From Neocallimastix lanati (nom. inval.) (taxonomy: Eukaryota > Neocallimastigomycota > Neocallimastigomycetes > Neocallimastigales > Neocallimastigaceae): 64,000 bases of DNA. The stretch lies in contig JACVTC010000044.1 in NCBI GenBank assembly GCA_016946835.1, forward strand, positions 653,501 through 717,500, read 5' to 3'. Shown here in pieces: positions 13,101 to 23,875 of this stretch. Each line of letters starts with the position of its first letter. The first letter of the stretch is position 1. The notes under the pieces are model-generated. The model was not told the DNA's origin and searched no databases. It saw nothing but the letters and a program-made list of their open reading frames with translations. Both the position numbers and the translations under genes were made by a program.

Positions 13101-16100
13101 GTAATCATGATTATTGTTATCAATATTAATATTAAAATTAATATTATTGTTATTAATATTATTATTTCATTATTATTATTTCGTTATTTTTTTTTATTTA
13201 AATATAAATATAAGAAATAAATTAGAGATTAATAAAAAAAATTTTTTAAAAAAATGGGTAAAAAAGATACAAAAAAATTTATATATTAAAAACAATAGTA
13301 AAAAAAATAAATTCATAAAAAAAAAGGGGGAAACGAAATAAAACGGTTAAAAGGCATTTAAAATTTTAAAAATCAATCATTATTCCCCTTTTTTTTTATT
13401 TATTAAATAAAAAAAATTTTTTTTCATATATATATATAAAAGTATATTTTGTTTTATATATATATATATATATATAAAAAAAGAATTACCTGAGAAGGTT
13501 GGATTGACATAAATGAAATCCGCCGTCACTTTAATCAGTTTATTGGCGGCATTCTGGAAAAGATCACTGCTGATTCCACTTCCAGTGATGAAATTAGCAT
13601 CGGTAACACCGTCCAAATCTACACTTTTATTGTCATTTAAACATAAGTGATAGTGACTACTTGTACTATCCTTATAAACCTTTCCAATTTTGCCAACACA
13701 ATCTTGAGCTTCGGTTGCTTCGGATACTTGTTCAACATCACCATCGATGCGCATAGAAAACCATTTTCCTCCCTTTAGGGCATAACCAGTAATTCTTTCA
13801 CAGTTCTTTTCACCGTCACAATAGTACATTTGAAGATTACCTTTTTGATCATCAAAACTTGATGTGAAATCATTAGCTCCAGGAGTCTCTAATACACCTG
13901 TATCGGCATTCTTATTTAAAATATTAACAGAATCTTTTTATATATACATATAAAGAAATAAATTTAAAAAAAAATAAGTATACAAAAATATATTTCAAAA
14001 TTTATGAATGAGTTCATGGTATCATGAACATTTAACAGAGATATAAAATGAATTTATCATAGATAATTTTTTTTTTTTTTTGTAGTCATTATTTATAATC
14101 ATACTTTTTATTTTTATTATTCTAATTTATTTTTTTTTTATCATTATAATATTATTTAAAAAAAAATTTTTTTTATCATCTTGTAGTTAATACTAATAAT
14201 GACACTAAAAAAAAAAAAAAAAACATACCTGCCGTGGCAACACTTAATTTAAGATCGATGGAGGAGTTCTTGCATAGACCATTCGTGCAGGACAGTTCCA
14301 AGATTTCAGCTTCCTTGAGACCGGTCGTTGGATCTACAGGACAGGTTTTACTGTCCCTTTCCATCACTCGATACGTCTTCTTCTCGCCGTAGACGTATTT
14401 CAGACCGTTACTGTAGGTGCTGTGGAGCTTGACGACCTTATCCTTGACGGTAATGATGGCGTATTCCTGATTACTGCCTGTCATTCCAATGACGTTGAGG
14501 CTGGGATCCGCATTTTTATGGAGGAGGTAGTTTCCGGAGGAGCCGACGGTGAGATCCACTACGGTACCCTCCGTTTCGTAGTTGAGACAGAGAGAAATGG
14601 TCTCGCCATTTTTAATGAGTTGTCCTATCTTATCGACGCCATCGCAAGCGGTATTGGTATCAGGAATCTTTCCTCTCTGACAGGAGAGGCCCTCGCCATT
14701 ATCCTGACAGGTGTAGACTGAATCTTTATCGACGACATAGTAACCGATATCGGAGATACCTTTACAGGCCACTGGATCACCCGAACAATAGAATAAATCA
14801 CCCGTAGCATTCGCATCGGTTAACACCTTATAATTACTGGAATCGACAACATAATAGGAATTACTTATACCTTAGAAAGTAAATAAAAAAAAAAATAAAC
14901 GAAATAATAATAAAAAAAATTGATGTATATAAAATAATTTGTTTTAGTTAAACCTATTTCATTATTTTTTTTATAACTTTTTTTATATTTGATAGGATTA
15001 TAATCATTTATATTTTTTTTATTAATGATATTCTTGGTTATATTTCTTTAAACTTACAATTTTTTCCTGAAGTGACATTACATACTATATTATTAAGAAG
15101 AGTAGTATTTTTAAAATATTATATATATAAAAAGTTGATATATTAATAATGATATCATTAATATTATAAATATAATTTTTTTATAAAAAAAGTATTATTA
15201 ATAATTTTAATTTTTTTAATTCATATCCTATTCAAATAAACAAATAAAAGGAAGGATTTATTATTAAGAGTTTCATATATTTTAAATCACTCTATAAAAT
15301 AAACTTAAAACATAAACTCTATTAAACTATTAATATTATTTTATTATTAGATAGACTATCTTTTTTTTTTTTTTTTTATAAAAAAAGTATTATTTATAAA
15401 GTATCTTAATGATCTATTTTATCCATCAATTCTATATTTATTTTCATATCTAATTTTTATTAATAAAACTTGAATATTATTGCTTATTAAGTTTATTTTT
15501 TTTTTGTTATTATTATCCTAAATCTTATTTACCATCAGCTTCAGCAGCAAAAACTTTAATTATTGGATTCCTTATAAATAGGAAGCCAAGAAGGCTTTTT
15601 TAATTTTATATAAATAAAAAATAATAAAATTAGAAAATTAATAAATTTATTTACTTATTTTTATTTTAATTTTAATTTTTTATAAATGAATCCAATTAAT
15701 AAAGTTAAAATATTAAAAAATAAAAAAAAATAAAAATTTATTATTATTATTATCTTTGATGTAATAATTAATAATTATGAATTAAATATTTAATAATTGA
15801 TTGAATAAATATTTAATAGAAAGAAGAAAAAAAAAAAATTTTTTTTAATTAAAAAAATAAAAATAAAAATTTCAAATAATTATTAATTATTGCTAATAAA
15901 TAATTAAATAAATAAAAAGAAGAAATAATTGAATAATTGAATAATAAATAATTAAATTATAATAATTAAATAATTTATTAATAATAAATAATATTAAATA
16001 ATGTAATAAATAATTATAATAAATAATAAATAATAAATAATAAATAATTGAATAATAAATAATAAATAATTGAATAATAAATAATAAATAATAAATAATA

Positions 16101-16234
16101 AATAATTAAATAATAAATAATAAATAATTAAATAATAAATAATAAATAATTAAATAATAAATAATAAATAATAAATAATAAATAAGTAATAATAATAAAT
16201 AAATAATATTCTATATCTAATAATAATAATAATA

Positions 16235-16276
<42 letters not shown>

Positions 16277-17413
16277 ATATTCTATATCTAATAATAATAA
16301 TAATAATATTAATAATAATAATAATGATAATAAATAAATAATATTCTGTATCTAATAAACATAATAATAATTATAATAAATAATATTCTATATCTAATAA
16401 ACATAATATAATAATAATAAATAATATTCTATATCTAATAATAATAATAATAATAAATAATATTCTATATCTAATAAACATAATAATAATAATAATAATA
16501 AATAATATTCTATATCTAATAAACATAATAATAATAATAATAATAAATAATATTCTATATCTAATAAACATAATAATAATAATAATAATAAATAATATTC
16601 TATATCTAATAATAATAATAATATAATAAATAATAATATTCTATAATTAATATTATTCAATTAATTATTTTTTATTCAATTATTTATTATTTATTATTTA
16701 TTATTCATAATAATAATAATAATAAATAATATTCTATATTTAATAATAATAATAAATAATAATCAATAATATTCTATATCTAATAATATTAATAATAAAT
16801 AATAATAATCAATAATATTCTCTATCTAGTAATATTAATAATAAATAATAATAATCAATAATATTCTCTATCTAGTAATATTAATAATAAATAATAATAA
16901 TAAATAATATTAAATAATAATAATATTCATAAATATTAATATTTAATAATACCTAATAATAAATAATAATATTTTATATCTAATAATATATAATAATATT
17001 CTATATCTAATAAGAATAATATATATAATAATATTTAATAATAATAAATAATAATATTTTATATCTAATAATAATATATATAATAAGATTCTATATCTAA
17101 TGATAATAATAAATAATAATAATAAATAAATAATATTCTATATCTAATGAAAATAATTGATAATAAATAATAAATAAAAAATTCTTAAATAATAATAAAA
17201 GTAATAATAATAAATAAAATAATAGAAAATAATATTCAATGATAATGATAATACTATTAAATAAATAATATATTAAATATATCTAACTATTACTAAATAT
17301 AATTATTCATTTATTATTAATAATAACTAATAATAACTAATAATAATAACAAATAATAATAATAATAACTAATAATAACTAATAATAACTAATAATAACT
17401 AATAATAATAACA

Positions 17414-17456
<43 letters not shown>

Positions 17457-17537
17457 TTCTTTCAAAAAGACTTTTCTATATAAAAATATTTTTATATTGC
17501 TTTTAATGCTTACCTAAAAATTTTTTTACTTATCATT
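5398..17537 (-). CDS. Gene A: scaffoldin-like secreted Cys-rich repeat protein (11 exons)
   Basis: Seen: exons 17515-17537, 15533-15594, 15058-15084, 14229-14870, 13490-13933, 12108-13070, 10260-11234, 8679-9185, 7581-8045, 6466-7005 and 5398-5927 join through GT...AG introns into 5178 nt, exactly 1726 codons with a TAA stop. The start is ATG at 17535-17537, in a 23-nt exon whose 2-nt overhang is completed by the next exon. The N-terminus reads MISKKIFSLLGFLFIR..., a signal-peptide-like stretch, although its core carries Arg, Pro and Lys. The mature part is a chain of modules with C-x(4,6)-C, then GY, then a (V/I)G(K/Q)(L/I) strand and LC(L/V). There is no transmembrane helix, GPI signal or catalytic domain. 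Known: anaerobic-fungal scaffoldins are large secreted non-catalytic Cys-rich repeat proteins that organise dockerin-bearing enzymes. Inferred: this is a member. It could instead be a cell-surface adhesin of unknown role. Confidence 0.62.
6466..7005 (-). CDS. Gene A exon 10
   Basis: 540 nt, phase 1-1, about residues 1370-1549. A Cys-rich start (FPDCPATCNAEGD) is followed by one module, WKIYDCDATGICQRTYGYAK with SAVGGLLTEGKLCL. It ends NTFTLKLDG at donor GTAACG. Genes B and C have no exon in this position, so this looks like an A-specific exon gain. Confidence 0.82.
7581..8045 (-). CDS. Gene A exon 9
   Basis: 465 nt, phase 1-1, about residues 1215-1369. It starts EIGYFLVRNNVLVSS and continues through VVQCTGLNENC, VGTFTSTKELCL and YICVDANLAV to YACNSKGVCQTG. 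It resembles gene B exon 8 but is shorter and lacks that exon's second GYY unit. The donor (GTAAAG after CCA A) was chosen by phase, so the 3' edge is slightly uncertain. Confidence 0.78.
8679..9185 (-). CDS. Gene A exon 8 (VIMEE-type module)
   Basis: 507 nt, phase 1-1, about residues 1046-1214. It begins GQNYLVKKDDVFTAYNYD and includes LLLFSCASGICEIRHGKIL, a Cys-rich stretch CSDTDCNTPDA, and a closing TIIMEETG at donor GTAAAT. Gene B exon 7 (504 nt) has the same layout and ends VIMEEPG, so the two exons are homologous. Confidence 0.87.
9221..9340. repeat. (ATAATAA)n heptanucleotide array in gene A intron
   Basis: About 17 perfect 7-bp units inside the intron between gene A exons 7 and 8. 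The same heptamer forms arrays near 4105-4236, 21242-21388 and 30764-30965. Confidence 0.9.
10260..11234 (-). CDS. Gene A exon 7 (two Cys modules)
   Basis: 975 nt, phase 1-1, about residues 721-1045. The modules are WALFDCTSGSCTPTYGYIKS with GLLFDDSGTKKLCV, and LGIYKCDGDVCENVSGYAFS with VGKVATIGAKKYLCL. It is closest to gene C exon 7, and gene B has no equivalent. The layout matches exon 6, as expected from whole-exon duplication. Confidence 0.87.
12108..13070 (-). CDS. Gene A exon 6 (two Cys modules)
   Basis: 963 nt, phase 1-1, about residues 400-720, identical in length to gene B exon 6. It starts AENSKLYFNKV and contains two modules: ILFDCIEDDCKQAYGYVKS with GLLMSDGSLCV, and LTLYDCTKAGVCIAVAGYAI with GKLIDDGRGIYLCT. 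The repeat of module type inside one exon suggests an old internal duplication. Confidence 0.88.
13490..13933 (-). CDS. Gene A exon 5 (single Cys module)
   Basis: 444 nt, phase 1-1, about residues 252-399. It opens with DSVNILNKNADTG and carries one module: LQMYYCDGEKNCERITGYAL, then IGKVYKDSTSSHYHLCL. It ends DFIYVNPTFSG at donor GTAATTC. It is orthologous in position to the 435-nt exon 5 of B and C. Confidence 0.87.
14229..14870 (-). CDS. Gene A exon 4 (conserved N-terminal module)
   Basis: Encodes about residues 38-251 in 642 nt, phase 1-1. Visible motifs in order are LFYCSGDPVAC, IGYYVVDKDSVYTC, KIGQLIKNGETISLCL, a long beta-rich stretch containing YAIITVKDKVVKLHSTY and LKYVY, and a closing LELSCTNGLC. 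The same order occurs in exon 4 of B and C, so this is the defining N-terminal module of the family. Confidence 0.88.
15058..15084 (-). CDS. Gene A exon 3 (27-nt microexon)
   Basis: The microexon encodes VCNVTSGKN and the first base of a Cys, giving C-x7-C right after the signal peptide. Acceptor TATAG and donor GTAAG flank it. Genes B and C have 27-nt exons encoding DCNVNTGKN and NCKVLSGTN, so it is real despite its size. Confidence 0.85.
15533..15594 (-). CDS. Gene A exon 2 (signal-peptide core)
   Basis: The exon follows an acceptor ending AAAAAG and supplies the third base of Ser8, then LLGFLFIRNPIIKVFAAEAD. It is 9 nt longer than the 53-nt counterparts in B and C. The insertion puts Arg, Asn, Pro and Lys into the hydrophobic core, so secretion of protein A may be weaker or use a different cleavage site. 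An in-frame stop lies just upstream, which rules out a longer exon. Confidence 0.78.
16195..17160. repeat. TATTCTATATCTAATAA-based tandem repeats in gene A intron 1
   Basis: Irregular units each containing AATATTCTATATCTAATAA and ATAAT runs, many of them about 45-48 bp long. The array sits inside gene A's 1.9-kb first intron, separating the start exon from the signal-peptide exon. Confidence 0.8.
17515..17537 (-). CDS. Gene A exon 1 (start codon, 23 nt)
   Basis: On the minus strand this reads MISKKIF plus two bases, AG, followed by a strong donor GTAAGC. Genes B and C have start exons of exactly the same length and phase. That agreement is why I place the start here, 1.9 kb from exon 2. It gives a Lys-Lys n-region for the signal peptide. 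Confidence 0.75.
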
Positions 17538-18339
17538 ATATATTGATCGCTACAAATAAATATTCTTTTTTTTTTTTTTTTTACGAATATTTAGTTAAAG
17601 TAGAAGAAGTAAAGAAAAGAAAGTTTTTTTTTAGAAAAAAATTATTAGTTTGAGTATATTATTAAGTTTTAAAAAGGAAAAAAGAAAAAATATTTATAAT
17701 CAAGATAAAATAATAATAAAAAGAGTATTTACAATAAATGATTAAAATAAATAATAAAAACTAAAGAAATAAATAAAAAATAATAAATAATAATTAAAAA
17801 TAATTATTGAACAAAGTAATCAATAAATTTTGTTGAATAAAAACTTTTGATTTTTATTCTATTTTACTTTATTCTTATTTTTTTTTTTTTTATTTTTACT
17901 TTTTTATTATGATATATACTATTTATATATAAAATAAAAATAAAAATAAAAAATAAGAATAAAAAATAAAATAAAAAGAAAATTGATATTAAAATGGATG
18001 AATAATTAAAAAAAAAAAGAGAAAGAATTTAAAATAAAGTAAAAGAAAAAAAAAACTTTCATTTTATATAAAATCACCTTTTTAAAGTTTTTTTTTTAAT
18101 CTTTTTTTATTTTATTTTATTTTATATTTTTATTTTTTTATTTTATTTTCTTATTTTTTTATTTTCTTAATTATTTAATATAAATTAATAAAAAAAAAAA
18201 AAAAAAGAAATGAAAAAATAAAAAATTAATTTTTTATTATTGGGTTTAGAAATTTTTACTTTTTATTATTATTATTATTTAAAAAAAAAAATAAAAAAAA
18301 AAAAATTTTATGTTAATACTTTTTAAATATTACTTTTTT

Positions 18340-18670
18340 TTTATCTTAACTATTGCTTTATTTTCTTTTTCTATTTCTTTCATCTATTATTTCTTTTTTT
18401 TTTTATATAACATTTATATTTATTTACTTTTTCTATTTCTTTTATTTATTATATCTTTTTTATTATAAAACATCTATATTTATTTACTTTTTCTATGCTT
18501 TATTTTTTTTTATATTATCTTTTTTTATTATATAACATTTATTTTTTTTTCCTTTTATTTTTTTTCTATCTTCTTTATATTATACAATATTTATACTTAT
18601 TTTCTTTTTCTATTTCTTTTATTTATTATATCTTTTTAATTATATAACATTTCTATTCATTTTCTTTTTT
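18340..18670. repeat. About 60-bp T-rich tandem repeat
   Basis: Five to six diverged units, each with CTTTTTCTATTTCTTT and TATATAACATTTATATTTAT, spaced 57-62 bp. In the A-B intergenic region. Confidence 0.7.
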
Positions 18671-18845
18671 ACTGGTATTTATTTAATGAAAAAATAAATA
18701 TTAAAGAGAATTATAGATACTTTCAAAAAAAAAAAAAAAAATACTGATTAAATAAAAGAAATAAAAATGGACATGTATAATAATAGTTATTCATCAGAAA
18801 TCATTAATAAATAAATAAACATGATTAAATTATTATTATTATTAT
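18670..18845. repeat. Inverted duplicate pair, member 1 (gene B 3' flank)
   Basis: Reverse complement of 50455-50630. Shared text includes AATCATTAATAAATAAATAA and TTAAAGAGAATTATAGATAC. Confidence 0.85.
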
Positions 18846-19236
18846 TACAATTATTTTTTTTTTTTTAGTTTTTATTTATTTATTTATTTATTTATTTTAT
18901 TTATTGATATTAAATTAATATTAGTTTAGTTTTTTTTATAAATAGTATATGAATGAATATACTTTTCTGGAGTATAAATTATAATTAGAGTAAATAGGAT
19001 TTCCTTTAAAATAGTTTTTTTTTTTATATAGTATCCCATAAAATTTATATATGTATATATATATATGTATATTTTTTTTATTTTATTTTTTTCTTTTTAA
19101 TAAGAATATATAATTATTAAGGAATTACTTATAATATTAAAATTTATTTTTTTCTTTTTTTGTTTATTATTTTTTACAATAATTTTTTTTATAATTTTAA
19201 TTTTTATTTTGATAAAATATAATTACTTTATATGCA

Positions 19237-19285
<49 letters not shown>

Positions 19286-19585
19286 GCTAAATATTTCTTT
19301 TCTTTTTTTTAATAAATAGAATAATCATGATAATTAAGAAACTATTGTTTTTATGTTTTAAATATTAAATATTTATGTGTATAAGCTATTATTATTTTAA
19401 TTTTAATATATATAAATATTTCTTTTTTTTTTTTTTTTTTTAAAGAAATAAAATAAAGAATAAAAAAGAAATAAATAATTAAAAATTCATTATAATTTTT
19501 AAATATTTCTATATTAAAAAATAAAAGTGTTTTTTTTCTTTGTCTTTTGCTTTCTTTATTTGTATTAATCTTTTATATCTCAAGA

Positions 19586-20649
19586 TTAACCTCCTGTAGA
19601 AGCACAATTACCGGCTTCACATGTAATTGTATTTCCATTTGTTATGGCATCAGTGTATGTATTTGAACCTGGTGATGAAGTACAACCTGTTGCCGTACAA
19701 ATAATGACATTTGGATTTTGACCGCCAGATTGAATGGCATCAATGTAGGCTTGACCAGCCGTGGTACTTCCCGCTTCAGAGGCGCAAGTTCCCCCCGTGC
19801 ATTTTATGACTTTTTTATAGCCGTTATCCTTATCCGTGGCATCAATGTAGGCTTGACCATCAGTAGTACTTCCTGCACCAGAGGTGCAGCCTGCTGCCGT
19901 ACATGTAATGACATTTGGATTTTTACTGTTATCTTGAATGGCATCAATGTAGACTTGACCTGTGGTAATGCCTGTAGAGGATGTACAGCCATCACTATTA
20001 CATGTAATGACATTAAGTTGCTTTCCTCCGGTTTCACGAGAATCGATATAGGCTTGTCCAGCCGTTGTAGAACCAGCCGCAGAAGTACAGAGGTCTGCAG
20101 TTGTACAGTGAATAACGTTCTTTGAATCTGTAGCATCTAAATAGTTTTTATTGTCTTCGGCGGTGATCTCTGTACAGGTCACGGTTCCACTTCCAGTACA
20201 TTGATATAAGGAATCCGTCAGGCCGGTCGCCGCTACATTCACGTAGTAATAACCGGTGGGGGTGGCCGTAGTCACCAGGGCACATCGTCCGTCACTGTCA
20301 CAGTGTAGTAATTTCGTTGCAGTAAAGTAGCTGATATCTTTCTGTTGATCTAAGGAAACAGTAGTGGTGCCGTCGCCAGCGGTAGTACTAGTAAATTTAT
20401 AGATATATAGTTGGTCGGACGCCGTCAATGTCGATGCATCTGTAACTTTACTACAAGTTTTTCCATCCGTACACTTGAAGATATAATAATTGCCATCTTC
20501 ATAGTCCGCAGCTTTATCTGCACAAGCTGTAGGGGTTGATTCAAATATCGCTGAGTTATCGGCTTTCACACAGAGAGTAGATGTAATTGTTGATAAACTT
20601 GCATCACAAGTTGTTTCACCCACAGTAGCCGAATCACATACCGGTAAAG
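19586..20649 (-). CDS. Gene B terminal exon with 33-residue repeats
   Basis: 1064 nt ending TAA at 19586-19588, about residues 1106-1459. It starts ALPVCDSATVGETTCDASL. After KLLHCDSDGRC and a GYYYVNVAATG unit there are about six tandem units of roughly 33 residues, such as NVITCTAAGCTSGAGSTTDG followed by QAYIDA. The final units shorten and the protein ends ITCEAGNCASTGG. The units are similar at DNA level, so copy number probably varies between alleles; the duplicate at 51 kb has fewer. Confidence 0.9.
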
Positions 20650-20984
20650 CTAATAAAATTTAAAAATTAAATAAAAAAAAAATAAAATAAAATAAAAAAT
20701 ATATATATAAATATATAAGTACGTTAGGAAAGATTATTCCTTCATTTTCAAATAAAATTAAAATTCGTATTACTATTCTATTCTATTTTTTTTTTATTCT
20801 TTAGTATTTTTTTAAAAGAACTTTTTTTTATAATTTTTTTAAATAAAAGTTTTTTTTTTAAGATTTCCTTTAAGAAATACATAAAAAATAAGAAATAAAA
20901 TATAAAATAAAAATAAAAATAAAAATAAAAATAAAAAATAAAAATAAAAATAAAAATAAAAATAAGAAATAAAAAATAAAAAAT

Positions 20985-21021
<37 letters not shown>

Positions 21022-23802
21022 AAATAAAAAATAAAAATAAAAATAAAAATAAAATAATAAAAAATAAAAAATAAAAATAAAAATAAAAATAAAAAATAAA
21101 AAAAATAAAAAATAAAAAATAAAAAAAATAAAAAAAATAAAAAATAAAAAATAAAAAAAATAAAAAATAAAAAAAATAAAAAATAAAAAATAAAAATAAA
21201 AAAATAAAAAGTTTTATAATAAAAATAAAATAAAATAAAAAAATAAATAATAAATAATAAATAATAAATAATAAATAATAAATAATAAATAATAAATAAT
21301 AAATAATAAATAATAAATAATAAATAATAAATAATAAATAATAAATAATAAATAATAAATAATAAATAATAAATAATAAATAATAAATAAAAACAAAAAT
21401 AAAAATAAAAATAAAAAAATAAAAAGTTTTATAATAAAATTAAAATAAAATAAAAAAATAAATAATAAATAATAAATAGTAAATAATAAATAATAAATAA
21501 TAAAAATAATAAATAATAAATAATAAATAATAAAAATAATAAATAAAAATAAAATAACTTTAATAGTATACTATAATTATAATAATGACCATAATAATAA
21601 TACCCATAATAATAATACCCATAATAATTATACTAATGTTATAATAATTTTCCCCATATTAATAATATCCATAATAATAATAGTACCAATATTATTTAAT
21701 AATTCAAATTATAAATGGAATAAATACCTGCAACGAGAGTACATATACCATCAGTGCAATCATACCTCGTTTTCGTTGCATCACAATTACTGCTACCACC
21801 TATAGCTGTCGCTACCATATTTGCATCCACACAGTAATTGGTATCAGCTGCATCATCGATAGATATTGTATTATCAGTAGCTTTCACTATTCCATATTTT
21901 GTTGCCTCGTCGACACTGCCAGAGAAGGCACTGTTCTTGTGATAGTAAACCATGTAATTCGTAGGAGAAGCAGAGGAAGTTGCGAAACCGGCCGTCTTCG
22001 TGCCATCAAGACAAAGTTTATTGGCCGTCGTATCCCATTGACCAATCGTATCGGAGGAACAGGTCTTCGTTGGAGCGAGAGAGGCCGTCGTTCCGTCCCA
22101 TAGAACGTAATCCGAATTCACCGTTTTGTAGTATCCCACCACTGTAGGGGTTGCTACAGTACATTTGGCAGAACCAGTGACACAATTAATAATCTTGGTG
22201 ATATCGTTAGGATAGTAATAGTAACCGACATCAGCAGCGGTTAAAGAGGCGATACTCTTGGCACTACAAGAGAGAGGACTTCCCGAACATGATACTAAAT
22301 TACCTTCCGTGGTATCACCAGTTGTTGCAATAATATTTGTACTTGCTACAACATAACTACCAGCAACTACATTTATATCAAAATATAAACATTAATAATA
22401 ATAAAAAAAAAGAATAAAGAATATAAAAATATTTTAATAAAGAAAAAAAAAATTTAAATTAGTATTGAATAAAAAGTAAATGAAAATGAAAATGAAAAAT
22501 AAAAAAAAAAAAAAAGAAAATGAAAATAATAAATAAAAAAAAATTTGAAAATGAAAATGATAAATAAAAAAAAATTAAAATAATAAATAAAAAAAATAAT
22601 ATTTTAATAAAAAATATCTAAACTAATTCATTAAAAAAATGAAAAAAAATAATAATTTTTTTTCTTCTTTTCTTTTTAAAAAGGAAAAAATAAAAATATT
22701 CTTTCCTTTTTTCATTTTTTTATATATTTAAAAATATTAAAAATACTAAAAAAAGGCAAAAAAAAAAATGAAAAAAAAAACTTTATAAATTTCTTACCTG
22801 GTTCTTCCATAATCACAATCGTACTTGAGGCATTTCCTGTATATTTTTTATAGGAGGTGTTGGCCTTCTTAAGTAGGTAACTGCTAGCTGTGGCATCGGC
22901 ACTTGAGTTGGCTGCCATACATAGTTGTATTTTATTGCTATTGATAGAGGGATTTCCGATATGACTATCGGCGGTACAGGTAACATCGGTAACTGGGGCC
23001 CAATTCTCTCCAAAGTTGCTATAAATTTTTGCTGTGGCATCGGCGCCTCCTAAAACATAGCCCTTGCTCTCTACACAATCTCCGCTGGTACATTTGAAGA
23101 GTCGATGTCCTGAAAGATCTGCCTCGGCCGCAATTGAAGTTAAGGAGCTAACAAATTTAATCACATTATCATGATCATTCACTGCTTTATAGACGTGGAT
23201 AATTGAAGTTGATTCGGCCGTATATTTAGTACCTTCACTAACATACTTATATGCCTTATAGGCATCATCAATTTTAATGATATATTCATCATTATCTTGT
23301 ACTTTATATTTTTATGAAAAAAAATATACATGTATAATTATATTTTATAAAGAATATAAAATTAAAATTAGGAATAATTTAGATGGTGATTTTATAATAG
23401 AAAAAAAGTTAAAATAAAAAAAAAATAAGAATAAATGAAAAGAAAAAATAAAAATAAATATAAATATAATAAAAATAAGAATAAAAATAAGAAATAAAAT
23501 AAAAAATAATTAAATAAAAATAAATAAAATAAAATAAAAATAAATAAAATAAAATAAAAATAAATAAAATAAAATAAAAATAAAAAATAATAAATAAAAA
23601 ATAAAAAATAATAAATAAAAAATAAAAAATAATAAATAAAAATAAAAAAATAAATAAAAATAAAAAATAAAAAATAAAAAATAAAAATAAATAGTGAATA
23701 TAAAATAATAAAATATTAATAAAAATAAATATAATAAATTAAAAAATAATAATTATATATATAAAAAATAAAAATAAAAATAAAAAGTTTTATAATAAAT
23801 TA

Positions 23803-23875
<73 letters not shown>

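Larger units (their letters stand above)
17538..19585. other. Gene A-gene B intergenic region
   Basis: Upstream of gene A and downstream of gene B. It contains A/T homopolymers, the 60-bp repeat, the inverted-duplicate member and poly-T at 19241-19279. I see no copy of the conserved upstream element of B and C, and no gene. Confidence 0.65.
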
